DNA of 64,000 nucleotides from the NCBI RefSeq assembly GCF_900696045.1, contig NZ_LR216287.1, positions 2,585,854 through 2,649,853 on the forward strand, in the 5' to 3' direction. Source of the DNA: Candidatus Nitrosocosmicus franklandus. Its GTDB lineage: Archaea > Thermoproteota > Nitrososphaeria > Nitrososphaerales > Nitrososphaeraceae. This document shows, piece by piece, positions 18,570 to 27,529 of this stretch. A model generated the notes under the pieces. That model was not told the origin of the DNA, did not search any database, and worked only from the letters and a program-made list of their open reading frames with translations. A program made the translations under genes and the position numbers. How positions within the stretch are numbered: the stretch's first letter is position 1; each line of letters starts with the position of its first letter.

Positions 18570-19157
18570 TCAGAAGTAATTTTCCATAGTATTTGAATCC
18601 TTTTTTATTATTTGATGAAGCTTCTTTATGTCAGCAAAAAAAATCTCTTTTAACTTTGAGTTGTAGATTGTCGCAGCCGGATGATAGGTAACAAAGTATT
18701 TGTTTGAACCATGGTTGATTGTTCTTCCTCTATATTTTCCCATATTGCCATAACCTAAAAGAGACTTTAATGCAGTAACACCCATGATGCAGATCACTTT
18801 CGGAGAAATTAGTTTAATTTCTTTTTTAAGATAGTTGTTGGTACAAATTTCAATCTCTTTATCAGTGGGAACTCTATTGCCAGGTGGCCTACACTTGACA
18901 ACATTAGTAATATAAACATCATTTCTATTCAGGCCGCTCTCAGACAATGCCAAGTCCAGAATTTTCCCTGCACTACCGACGAAGGGAACACCTTTTAGAT
19001 CCTCATTTTTTCCAGGAGCTTCTCCAATCATCAATATCTTATCAGTAGTGTTACCATGACCAGGCACTGCATGTGTTCTGGTTTTGGATAAATCGCATAG
19101 AATACATTCAACTACTTGCTCATTCAAAATATTGAGATTCTGATCTTGGCGATTCAT
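18570..19157 (-). CDS. Family 4 uracil-DNA glycosylase (Fe-S)
   Basis: This 195-residue DNA repair enzyme removes uracil left by cytosine deamination. Visible motifs are GEAPGKNED (residues 45-53), the water-activating region; GVPFVGSAGKILD; and YHPAA near residue 165, the leucine-loop side. The four cysteines expected to hold the [4Fe-4S] cluster are C18, C21, C89 and C105. Length and order match the archaeal/thermophile UDG family 4. It lies between two inverted IS copies with the TFB gene. Confidence 0.92.
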   Translation of the reverse strand: MNRQDQNLNILNEQVVECILCDLSKTRTHAVPGHGNTTDKILMIGEAPGKNEDLKGVPFVGSAGKILDLALSESGLNRNDVYITNVVKCRPPGNRVPTDKEIEICTNNYLKKEIKLISPKVICIMGVTALKSLLGYGNMGKYRGRTINHGSNKYFVTYHPAATIYNSKLKEIFFADIKKLHQIIKKDSNTMENYF

Positions 19158-20002
19158 CAGAATAGTTTCGGTAAGAGATTATGATAAATCTTTCTACTCA
19201 TTTCAAAGATGATCATAATCATCATCAGAATTATGAGAAGTACTATTTATTGGGTACTGTAGAAGCGTCATGAATGGATTCAAATAAAGGGTCATTCCCT
19301 GACCAATAATGCTAGTAAAGCTTTTCATGTTTCCATTTCTGTACTGCAAAACAAAAAATTAAGTTATTTCGCTTATTTTGACATTTTCCAAACATTATCA
19401 ATGCTAGGGCTAAGCGAAAGAATGCAAATATGAGAATATATAAGACCTGATAGGGAAATGATTCTATAGTATTTTGTAAATACCCATGATTCAAACTTAA
19501 TAAATTTCTAAAATCAATCTTCATTTTTGTAATATATCAGAATGATGTAGAGTTATTTTGATTGGTCATTTGCTCTTTCCACTTGCTTTAATTCAATTGT
19601 TTAATAACATTTAGAGAGAGCAAACTTGTTTTTTAGGAACCTACATAAGAAAAATTGATCCACCTTGACGATCCATTGACATTAGACAATGTTCAAACGA
19701 TCTAAGGTCCGAGTTACCCAGTAAGTTTTTCATTTGTGCTATAGTATGTGCTCTAAATATAATTGTGTGTTTCTTTGAATAGAGATTAAGGTTGATGTTT
19801 TAGTTTTTCAATATAGTCTGAACTTTCGTTTTTTGGTAGGATTGCATTAAATAGATTTGTTAAAAAAGATAAAATTCTTACTTAATATAGCCTTAGATAT
19901 TTGAATTTCTATTATTTTCTTACAATAGAATGAAATTAAATTGGTTGTTTGACTCTTGATTAATGATTTTCATAATAGAAACGATAAAATGTGTGTCTCA
20001 CA
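19158..20002. other. Intergenic region between UDG and TFB genes
   Basis: About 0.85 kb. A 70-codon minus-strand frame (19312-19524) with one hydrophobic segment is open but has no family likeness and an unusual composition. A TGATGATGA-containing patch near 19215 lacks any partner box. Nothing else was seen. Confidence 0.4.
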
Positions 20003-20013
20003 TTATATATAAG
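20003..20013 (+). promoter_or_regulatory. TATA box of the TFB gene
   Basis: TTATATATAAG is followed by a GGAGG ribosome-binding site at 20025-20029 and an ATG at 20041. Because the TATA box lies inside the longer open frame that begins at 19963, the shorter start is the real one. Confidence 0.65.
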
Positions 20014-20040
20014 ACTCGAAATGTGGAGGAAAAAATCAAA

Positions 20041-20976
20041 ATGAGTCAAAAATTAATGAATTCATATTCATCAACCTTATGCCCATTATGTAATAAACCG
20101 ACTAATATAATTACCGATCAAGAGTCAGGCGAACTAATATGCACTGCATGTGGAACCGTTATAGTTGATCAAAATCGCCAAGAAAATCTCGGATGGATGA
20201 ATTCTAATACTGAGGAAATAAATTTCAGATCAAGGACTGGAGCTCCTACTTCATTAGCAAAATATGATCGTGGTTTATCAACGGTCATTGGCAAGATTGA
20301 TAGGGATGCATCAGGACGACAGATTGACGTATCCATGCGAAGCAGGATTGGACGATGGAGAACATGGGATGCACGAACCCAAACAAATGATTCTTCAAAA
20401 AGAAATCTACAGACAGCTTTTGTCCATCTATATATGGTGAAAGACGCGCTTGGTCTTCCTGAACATGCAATTGAGAAGGTAGCATACCTTTATCGAAAAA
20501 TTCAGGAAAGAAAACTAATCAAAGGAAGGACAATAAAAGGTGCTCTTGCCGTAGCTTCATACATTGCTTGCAGAGAAATGGGAATTCCAAGAAGCTTACG
20601 AGAGATATCAAAAATCATGAATTTAAAAGAAAAAGAGGTCGCAAGGATCTATCGAAAAGTAATGGTAGAATTAGATCTAAAGATACCTCAGGTGGACGCG
20701 GTCAAAGAAATCATCAAAATAAGTAACATGTGCTCTGTATCGGAAAAATCGAAGAGAGTAGCCATAAGAATTTTGATCAGTGTTATGAAAACATCATCTT
20801 CTGTAGGAAAGAATCCTATGGGCTTAGCTGGTGCTTCATTGTATCTCGCTTGCAAAGAAAACGGTGAAGAACTCACACAGTCAAAAATTGCTGAAGTTGC
20901 AGGAGTGACTGAAGTGACATTAAGACATGATTTAGATCTACTATTGGACCTACCAGAGCTTAAGGTAAGAAATTAA
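20041..20976 (+). CDS. tfb: Transcription initiation factor TFB
   Basis: TFB bridges TBP on the TATA box and RNA polymerase. This 311-residue protein has an N-terminal zinc ribbon (CPLCNKP near residue 13 and CTACGTVI near 33), then the B-reader/linker region around RSRTGAPTSLAKYDRGL, where TFBs carry a conserved charged stretch. Two cyclin repeats follow (about residues 110-205 and 210-305), each with the ...ASYIACREMGIPRSLREI-type helices. AOA carry several TFB genes, so this may be a paralogue used for a subset of promoters. IS copy 2 is inserted 112 bases after its stop. Confidence 0.95.
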   Translation: MSQKLMNSYSSTLCPLCNKPTNIITDQESGELICTACGTVIVDQNRQENLGWMNSNTEEINFRSRTGAPTSLAKYDRGLSTVIGKIDRDASGRQIDVSMRSRIGRWRTWDARTQTNDSSKRNLQTAFVHLYMVKDALGLPEHAIEKVAYLYRKIQERKLIKGRTIKGALAVASYIACREMGIPRSLREISKIMNLKEKEVARIYRKVMVELDLKIPQVDAVKEIIKISNMCSVSEKSKRVAIRILISVMKTSSSVGKNPMGLAGASLYLACKENGEELTQSKIAEVAGVTEVTLRHDLDLLLDLPELKVRN

Positions 20977-21088
20977 ATCAGCACAAAATCTTTTTTTGTT
21001 TCTTGATTAGTACCTACCAAATAGACGTACGTAATATTGTGAATTTTTTTGTATCATTTTTGAATAAAAACTATCTTTTTTATCGATC

Positions 21089-21758
21089 GGCTCTGTTCAT
21101 TTAACGATAAACCTATAGCTTGAAGATGTCCTATTTCTTTTATGATTAGTAGAAACAGAACACCTTCAAGGTATGTGTATTATGGCTTACATTTGTACTT
21201 TTCAGGTTTATCTTCAAGAAAAGCCTCGGAAAGATTGTCTCGGATGTATAAAAGAAACCATGTCTCCATCTGGAATTGGATTCAAAAATACAGGCCTCAA
21301 AAATTGAAAGCATCAAGAAGAAGAAGAATTCTAGAATATATTGTAGACGAGACAATGTTGAAGGTAGGGTCAGAATACATCTGGCTTTGGGTGGCGATAG
21401 AGCCTGCAAACAGACAGATCCTCGCACTTTCTATATCCAAAGAGAGAAACATGTTTGTTGCAGAAAGATATCTTTCTAATTTGATCAAAGTTCATGGAAA
21501 GCACCCAGTTTCTACAGATGGTGGGACTTGGTATCCCATGGCTTGTCAGTTTCTCAAACTCGATCACCATATTCATTCCTCTTACGAGAAAAGTGTAATC
21601 GGAAGAACGATGCAATACATAAAGGATAGAACCGAAAGTTTCGATGACTACTTTCCTTGTAGAATAAAGAATTGCAAGTTAAAGCATGTACGGAATTGGC
21701 TGCGGCTCTTTGTAGACTATCATAACAATGAAATAAAACATATTAAGTGAACAGAGCC
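21089..21758 (+). mobile_element. IS6-like insertion sequence, intact (copy 2)
   Basis: The 670-bp element is bounded by GGCTCTGTTCATTTAA and its inverse, with one mismatch in the first 16 bases. It is flanked by a perfect 8-bp direct repeat, TATCGATC, at 21081-21088 and 21759-21766. An 8-bp target duplication with a single DDE transposase is the IS6-family signature. The perfect duplication and uninterrupted transposase point to a fairly recent insertion. Confidence 0.95.
21142..21750 (+). CDS. IS6-like family transposase
   Basis: This 202-residue transposase has an N-terminal helix-turn-helix region (residues 10-50: HLYFSGLSSRKASERL and SIWNWIQKY). The DDE catalytic core follows: first Asp in YIVDETMLKVGSEYIWLW, second Asp in VSTDGGTWYP, and the Glu in the YEKSVIGRTMQYIKDRTE segment. 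In this copy the residue after the isoleucine is Gly (VIGRT) where copy 3 has Glu (IIERT). If that Glu is the catalytic one, copy 2 would be inactive despite being full length. A C-terminal Cys-containing tail (FPCRIKNCKLKHVRNW) is shared by all copies. Confidence 0.92.
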   Translation: MISRNRTPSRYVYYGLHLYFSGLSSRKASERLSRMYKRNHVSIWNWIQKYRPQKLKASRRRRILEYIVDETMLKVGSEYIWLWVAIEPANRQILALSISKERNMFVAERYLSNLIKVHGKHPVSTDGGTWYPMACQFLKLDHHIHSSYEKSVIGRTMQYIKDRTESFDDYFPCRIKNCKLKHVRNWLRLFVDYHNNEIKHIK

Positions 21759-21962
21759 TATCGATCGCTTTGAACCTGAAATAAATGTTATTAAATCTTC
21801 TACAGTAATTTCAGGGTGATTATTATTTTACATTGTCTGATTTCTATCAACGATGTAGGAGCATCCGTGATAATATTTGATGTTTTTTAGAGAAATAATA
21901 TTGCTTAATAATTCAGGATTTTCATTAAACATGAAAAGTTATTTCTAAGAGTACAATCGATT

Positions 21963-22646
21963 TCAACGAGGTACCTTTACCTTAAATTGGTCTACTCTAT
22001 CACCATTCACTTTTAACATCACTTCTTGACCATTGTAAGATTGGATTTCGTCTTTAGAGAAATTGAATTCATCTTTTGCTCCCTCAGAAGTAACTATCAC
22101 ACCGTCATCATTTACAGCTGTCACTACACCTATCGAAATTTCGTCCAAAGTTCTTACACCTTTCTTGAGTATTGTATCCCAGTCTTTAATCCCTGCTGTG
22201 GGGTTGGTATAAGATGCATCCGTTCCTACCTTATCAATCTGCCTTTTCTCAATTAATGGTAGATATTCTTGTAAATCACCCAAGGATTCTGTTCTCTCTT
22301 GTGCTTGGACATCTGGTTGTTCTGTTACTGAAGCTGATTTATATCTAGAATATTCTCCCATTTGAGGTGGATTATCTTTTTTAAAGTTATCTTCTGCTTC
22401 GGTTTCTGTGATATTAAACCATAGCACTTCTCCATCATACCCTGAAACCAAGGCCTTGGGGAGATAAAATTTATTCTTCTTGAGTCTCCCCCTTTCAGTA
22501 ACGACAAATTCCTGACCTATTTCTTGAACTTCGCCTAAATCGTCTCCCTTTTCGTATCCTCTAGCTTCTTTCTTGATAATATCTTTCCATTTTATTCGAT
22601 TATCCTTCCAATCAAAACGCTTATTATTTTTCGATTGATTATTCAT
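21963..22646 (-). CDS. PRC-barrel-like / DUF2171-like two-domain protein
   Basis: This 227-residue protein has two related beta-rich blocks. One spans about residues 22-85: WKDIIKKEARGYEKGDDLG..., then a ...FYLPKALVSGYDGEVLWFNI end. The other spans about residues 155-225 (WDTILKKGVRTLDEISIGVV..., then FNFSKDEIQSYNGQEVMLKV). Each reads like a PRC-barrel/DUF2171 unit: a charged lead, G-x-V strand, then a YxGxEV strand. They are joined by a polar linker. Such proteins are common stress-related or ribosome/RNA-associated factors, but this one's role is unknown. There is no signal peptide or membrane segment. It stands alone. Confidence 0.65.
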   Translation of the reverse strand: MNNQSKNNKRFDWKDNRIKWKDIIKKEARGYEKGDDLGEVQEIGQEFVVTERGRLKKNKFYLPKALVSGYDGEVLWFNITETEAEDNFKKDNPPQMGEYSRYKSASVTEQPDVQAQERTESLGDLQEYLPLIEKRQIDKVGTDASYTNPTAGIKDWDTILKKGVRTLDEISIGVVTAVNDDGVIVTSEGAKDEFNFSKDEIQSYNGQEVMLKVNGDRVDQFKVKVPR

Positions 22647-23383
22647 ACAACTTTATTAAGAGCATCGTATTTAACACTAATAATTTTATCACAAGTCAAC
22701 TTTAATCAGGCTATGGTTACCGTATTTTAGTAGTGCCTGTTGCATTCTCTTGTATACATATTTATAACTGGGATTACTATAACTGATTCCCATTCATTAA
22801 TTTTGGTTTTTCTAATGATATGGTCGATGTCATTGATCAATTTTCTGCAGAATTCCTACAAATCCTTTCGGAATGACTAAAATTCTTATTGATACATTCT
22901 ATTTTCAATTTTTTAGATTTTGTATCTCTTTGATCTCTAATTAGGTACTATATTATGATTTAAAATCGGGTATTATTCGATTGTATTGAAATCAATATTC
23001 AATCTGCTAAATGAATTTCTTGCATTACAATTAAATAGGATGCTCTCGTCTATAATGCATATCAAGCTCAGATTCATCTTTTGCTTGGTAGTTGCATACT
23101 TTACAGGTTTTATTATCCTTGCGCCCACTAAGATAGTCCGCAAGACGCATTAAAAGAATAGTTATGCCCCACATGTATACTAACAACTGACATAGTATTT
23201 ATGTCCAATTATTTTCCCTTACAGAGTATCAATTACCTTTTAATTCTTAAATTTGACAGATTTTCAAAATTTAATAACGCTCAACCATACTATTTATTAT
23301 ACGTAATGTCCATCGTAAAATGATAAATAAGATCATGATTGGGAAACAGAAGTACTATAAATTCTTTGTTTAATGGGGTTTGT
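22647..23383. other. Intergenic region before the DUF1259-like gene
   Basis: About 0.74 kb. The only item noted is a 37-codon membrane-type frame at 23040-23153, listed separately. No RNA gene or repeat was recognised. Confidence 0.4.
23040..23153 (+). CDS. Possible 37-residue single-span membrane microprotein
   Basis: An ATG-initiated frame encodes a short positive N-terminus (HIKLRF), one hydrophobic span of about 20 residues (IFCLVVAYFTGFIILAP) and a positive C-terminal tail (KIVRKTH). That is a sensible membrane peptide, and stands out from the surrounding AT-rich sequence. No ribosome-binding site or clear TATA box was found, so a chance frame is possible. Confidence 0.28.
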   Translation: MLSSIMHIKLRFIFCLVVAYFTGFIILAPTKIVRKTH

Positions 23384-24109
23384 ATGATGCATAAACTTAC
23401 AAGATTATCATTGGCAAGTGTATTTATCATTGCCATGATGATAATACCTATTTCAAGTAATAATGCGGTACAAAATATATCCGCACAGTCAGAATCCGCA
23501 ACAAATCAAACAGGATCTCAACCTCCTGCTGATGATAAGAACAATACTCAAGTAGCACAACTTTTTACTTTTAATGAAAAAAGTAAACCTCCAAATGATC
23601 CTAAAAAATGTGCTGCGCTAGCTAGTGAAGTGAAAGGCAAAGCAGTTCCAGATTATAACTTGTGCGATGTTATTGTATATAGACAAGCCCCAGCAATTAT
23701 GAGACATGATGGCTTAGTTTTGAATAACTTTTCAGGCATAGGTCATTACATAGAAATGGTCCCTGCTATTCTGAACAACACAGATATGTACGCAGGTAAT
23801 AGTACCAATATTACTACTAGCAGTAGTAACGCTAATACCACTGGAAATCTGAAAGCTGCATTTGGTGAATTTGCTCTCCTTGACTCGGAAGTAATCCCAG
23901 TTAGAGAAATTATGAATAAATACAATTGGACTGAAACTGCCTTGCACCATCATATGTTAGGTGAAACACCAAAAATACTGTTCTTGCACTGGTCCGTAAC
24001 TGGCGACGCAAGCGAATTGATTAAACAAGCCAAAGAAATGATAATGCAAACATCCACTTATGACAACCTTGATAGTAACAGCAAGACTCCGACATCTGCC
24101 GGCCCATAA
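23384..24109 (+). CDS. Secreted DUF1259-like (LppY/LpqO-type) protein
   Basis: The frame starts earlier (TTG 23339), but the ATG at 23384 directly precedes a signal peptide (KLTRLSLASVFIIAMMIIPIS, cut near AQ). The mature part has an N-rich linker. Its C-terminal half (FGEFALLDSEVIPV, then TALHHHMLGETPKILFLHW with GDASEL) matches the DUF1259 pattern, in which a TALHNHML-E-P block is diagnostic. The function of that family is not established. Several NxS/T sequons (NNT, NST, NTT) in one loop suggest N-glycosylation of an extracellular protein. The histidine cluster could bind metal (inference). Confidence 0.7.
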   Translation: MMHKLTRLSLASVFIIAMMIIPISSNNAVQNISAQSESATNQTGSQPPADDKNNTQVAQLFTFNEKSKPPNDPKKCAALASEVKGKAVPDYNLCDVIVYRQAPAIMRHDGLVLNNFSGIGHYIEMVPAILNNTDMYAGNSTNITTSSSNANTTGNLKAAFGEFALLDSEVIPVREIMNKYNWTETALHHHMLGETPKILFLHWSVTGDASELIKQAKEMIMQTSTYDNLDSNSKTPTSAGP

Positions 24110-24119
24110 TTTTCTTCCC

Positions 24120-24126
24120 TTTTTTT
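24120..24126 (+). terminator. T7 tract after the DUF1259-like gene
   Basis: Seven T residues lie 11 bases after the stop, in a pyrimidine-rich stretch. This is a plausible archaeal terminator. Confidence 0.4.
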
Positions 24127-24263
24127 GAGTTACCGTAAGAAAATCTAAGTTGATTGTTTAATTCATCCATTAGCAGACACCATTAAATAAATCCACTTTC
24201 AATTATATTAGATAAGAAATTTCTATACCCGACGTTTCAAACATAATTGAAGCTCAAAAACAG

Positions 24264-25439
24264 TTGTCAGAACTGAATATTCGAAAAACAGATCTCATAA
24301 GGTCTACAACATTTTCCGAAATTACAAATAGTAATCTTTTTCTAAAGTTGGAATGTTTACAAAAAACTGGATCTTTTAAGGTCAGAGGAGCAATGTTTAA
24401 AATAAATAACCTTTCTAAGGACCTAAAAAAACAAGGCGTTGTTGCAGCATCTGCTGGAAATCATGCTCAGGCCGTAGCATTTGCTTCTTCTATCCAAAAC
24501 ATATCTTGTGTAATTGTTATGCCCAAGAATTCATCCCCCAGTAAGATACTTGCGACAAGATCCTATGGTGCCAAAGTAATACTTGAGGGTAATAGTTATG
24601 ATGAAGCTGCCGAATATGTAAAAGAGTTTGCCAGAGAGGAAAATAGAACTATTATCCATGCTTTTGATGACTCAGAAGTTATTGCAGGACAAGGAACGGT
24701 AGGTTTGGAGATACTTGAAGAGCTTTCAGATGTTGATGAGATTTATGTACCTGTCGGCGGCGGAGGGCTTATTTCTGGGGTTGCAATAGCTGCGAAATCT
24801 TCTCGACCAAAAGTTAAGATAATTGGTGTCGAATCAACAGCATATCCTACAATGAGAGAATCGCTAAAAAAGAAACAAATATTGAAAGTTGAAGTAGGAC
24901 ATACAATTGCGGATGGTATTTCCATCAAGACCCCTAGCCAATTGACTTTTAATCTTGTAAAAGATTATGTTGACGAAATTGTCCTAGTTGATGACCCATC
25001 GATTGTCAAAACCATGTTCCTTCTTATGGAAAGATCAAAAATTGTTGCGGAAGCTGCTGGAGCTGCTTCGTTGGCATATCTCATTTCTAAACCTGAACTT
25101 TTGAAAAAAGACAAGAAAATAGTGTCTATAATATCTGGAGGAAATGTCGACATGTATTTGCTTGGACAAATAGTTTCAAAAGGACTTATGCAAACAGGAC
25201 GTCTACTAAAAATATTTGTTGATTTACCTGATAAACCTGGAGCATTAAAAAAAATTGTAGATGAAATAACAAAAGCAAATATCAATATTGTCGAAGTTGA
25301 GCACGATAGATTAAGCGCAAATGTTCCTGCAGGGACTGCTGGCGTATATTTGAGTCTCGAGTTAGAGAATAGTGAGAAATCAGAGACACTAATTAATCTC
25401 TTTGAAAAAGAAAAAATTGCTTTCAATATAATGAAATAG
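24264..25439 (+). CDS. ilvA: Threonine ammonia-lyase (PLP-dependent)
   Basis: The enzyme deaminates threonine to 2-oxobutanoate, feeding isoleucine synthesis or catabolism. The 391-residue protein has the PLP lysine in KTGSFKVRGA (residues 35-44), the N-binding SAGNHAQA motif, the phosphate-binding PVGGGGLISG loop near residue 166, and a C-terminal ACT domain (about 320-391: FVDLPDKPGALKKIVDEI). The TTG at 24264 is the first usable codon, but the in-frame bases upstream read SNIIEAQKQL, which resembles the missing N-terminal helix of the family. A non-canonical start such as ATT near 24219 or 24246 is possible. Confidence 0.88.
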   Translation: MSELNIRKTDLIRSTTFSEITNSNLFLKLECLQKTGSFKVRGAMFKINNLSKDLKKQGVVAASAGNHAQAVAFASSIQNISCVIVMPKNSSPSKILATRSYGAKVILEGNSYDEAAEYVKEFAREENRTIIHAFDDSEVIAGQGTVGLEILEELSDVDEIYVPVGGGGLISGVAIAAKSSRPKVKIIGVESTAYPTMRESLKKKQILKVEVGHTIADGISIKTPSQLTFNLVKDYVDEIVLVDDPSIVKTMFLLMERSKIVAEAAGAASLAYLISKPELLKKDKKIVSIISGGNVDMYLLGQIVSKGLMQTGRLLKIFVDLPDKPGALKKIVDEITKANINIVEVEHDRLSANVPAGTAGVYLSLELENSEKSETLINLFEKEKIAFNIMK

Positions 25440-25444
25440 ATATT

Positions 25445-26332
25445 TTATAGGAGGACTGTACCACCATCTATAACAATAGTGTTGCCAGTTGCAAAAGAGA
25501 AACCATTATCAGCAATACACGCTGCAACTTTTGCCACTTCAATCGGTTTACCCCATCGTTTCATGGGCGCCTCCTGAGCTGCCTCGATTCTAACTTTTTC
25601 ACTTATTGCTTCATATGTAGCCTTTGTTGCTATATTTCCTAGCGCTAGGCTGTATGCCCGTATGTTTTTATCCCCATATTCTTTTGCTATGCATTTGGTC
25701 AATGAAATATTTCCGGCCTTTGCTACAGTATACGGAAAGCCGCCTATGCGTCCTGAAATTGCTGGGGTTGAGGAAATTGTAATTATTACTCCTCCGTCTC
25801 TTTCTGTGGGTATTGACTCTTGAAAATCATTTTTAAGATCAACCATCCCGGTTATTTCCGGTTTGCTATTGTTAGAATGATGTTGAGTGTATGACGAATT
25901 GTTTTTACTTTCTTTGTATTTGGTACCAATTTGTTGAAGCATGATAGGAATTACTGCTCTTGAAAGTCTAATTGCACCCATCAAATCAACATCCATTATT
26001 CTCCATAGTTCCTCGATAGTTACTTCATGAAGTTGCTTATTCCAAATATTTTCATCATATGGATAGCCTGAATTATTTATCAATACATCTATTACACCAT
26101 ATCTTTGAACAATTTCTTCAATGAAATTCCTAACGCTCGATTCAGAAGTTACGTCGACCTCAAGTGCCGTAGTGGTGCCGTTTATCATTTTGGCAGCATT
26201 TTCCGATTCTATTCGTGATCTTGAGCAAACAATAACGTGAGATTTCTTAACCTCTGAAAATTCTTTTGCAATCTCAAAACCTATGCCCCTACTAGATCCC
26301 GTTACAACAACTACTTTACCTTTAAGAGACAT
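25445..26332 (-). CDS. Short-chain dehydrogenase/reductase (SDR)
   Basis: This 295-residue classical SDR has the NAD(P) motif TGSSRGIG (residues 11-18), NNSG at about residue 86 in place of NNAG, and the catalytic Tyr-Lys pair in the PYTVAKAG segment with a Ser in TISSTPA. The C-terminal end FATGNTIVIDGGTVLL is typical. A polar insertion of about 40 residues (Ser/Asn-rich, near 135-175) makes it longer than the usual 250. The substrate cannot be assigned. It is convergent with ilvA, with stops only 5 bases apart. Confidence 0.85.
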   Translation of the reverse strand: MSLKGKVVVVTGSSRGIGFEIAKEFSEVKKSHVIVCSRSRIESENAAKMINGTTTALEVDVTSESSVRNFIEEIVQRYGVIDVLINNSGYPYDENIWNKQLHEVTIEELWRIMDVDLMGAIRLSRAVIPIMLQQIGTKYKESKNNSSYTQHHSNNSKPEITGMVDLKNDFQESIPTERDGGVIITISSTPAISGRIGGFPYTVAKAGNISLTKCIAKEYGDKNIRAYSLALGNIATKATYEAISEKVRIEAAQEAPMKRWGKPIEVAKVAACIADNGFSFATGNTIVIDGGTVLL

Positions 26333-26646
26333 TTTGTAAAATAGTAATGGATGACTTTATAATTTATTGTATATGCAATCTACATGTCAAATTGTTCAAT
26401 TTTTTTATATTTTGATATATCCTGAAGACTCAACTTTGAGCAATTAACATGAATATCTACTATAGTTAACACTCGTTTTTGACGATCATAAATCAAGTCA
26501 AATAAATGTCATTTGGATTAGATCATATATTACTAGTCCTTATAAACTATACATACTTTCGGATTCATAAAAACAAAAATAATCCATTAATGGTTATTGT
26601 CTAAAGATCTTATATTGCATAAAACCTTCAATAATCATATAACATT
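26333..26646. other. Intergenic, no gene seen
   Basis: About 0.3 kb between divergent genes; it should carry both promoters. No RNA gene or repeat seen. Confidence 0.4.
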
Positions 26647-26967
26647 GTGAAGATTAAAACAAAATCTAAGAATATGCGAATTAGAAGACTTAAGAATTCC
26701 ATAAAATTCTATCTGCCTAGGATAGAAGGATATCTTGAGGTTCTCAATAGTCTGTTAGTGGAATTTGAAGGGATGTCATTGATTGAATTTGATGGATATT
26801 TTGAAAAAAAAGTGGAACCTGCAAAATATGTTAGAGCAGAAGTACATATTGACAAGATGAATGAAAGGAAAATAATTAAGCAGGCTAATCAAATACGTAA
26901 GCGACTAGATCAGAAGAGCCTTGCAATAGAAATAAATGGTCAGCTTGTTTTAATTGAACATAAATAG
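26647..26967 (+). CDS. Hypothetical basic protein
   Basis: This 106-residue protein starts with GTG, with an ATG at 26674 as an alternative that would remove nine Lys-rich residues. It has a basic N-terminus, a helix-rich middle (YLPRIEGYLEVLNSLLVEFEGMSLIEF) and an end, LAIEINGQLVLIEHK, that looks like two short strands. There is no known motif, signal peptide or membrane span. I do not recognise it. The regular composition suggests a real gene. Confidence 0.5.
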   Translation: MKIKTKSKNMRIRRLKNSIKFYLPRIEGYLEVLNSLLVEFEGMSLIEFDGYFEKKVEPAKYVRAEVHIDKMNERKIIKQANQIRKRLDQKSLAIEINGQLVLIEHK

Positions 26968-27529
26968 GGGCATCAATACAGTCACCTCCAAAAAATCAAT
27001 ACTTCTAATGGGGTTTTTCTTCTTTGAACTCCATCAAATCGAGAATTGAAGTGAGCCAGTAGTCGTCGATCTCAAGGTACTTTCAATCTTTGCTGTTGTT
27101 ACTTTTAAGATATGCTCATCCATTCTGTATCACTAAAAAATGAAAATCATCTGTAGATGTATCCAGAATATCAATCTAAATTTTAGAACATCTGAAAATA
27201 ATGTAACCTTCCTACAAGACGTCTTCCTCCTTAAGACTCGAAACAAAGAACTTAAGTAGGTGACATTCCATCCTCCATAAAAAAATATTTTTGATATAAA
27301 CCTATCCGTGCATGTTTTCCTTAAAAAATGAAATACTATAGACTAATCGACTTAGCTGACTTAAACAAAATTATAGAATTCTAACTTCCCTCCTTATTTT
27401 GTGAAAAAACTTTACTAATACTGAGATTAGAGTCTCGTAGTTTTCTAATTATTAGTTGAACGTTAGTTGCTGTGTTTTGTAAAAATTCATTAATGCTAAA
27501 TTACAAAATACATTGTATGTGGATTCTTG
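26968..27529. other. Intergenic, no gene seen
   Basis: About 0.56 kb of AT-rich sequence between convergent genes. No RNA gene, repeat or plausible frame was recognised. Confidence 0.5.

Noticed and set aside
19205-19240. TGATGATGA on the minus strand, considered as a box C
   Set aside because: No CTGA at guide distance and no C' or terminal stem.
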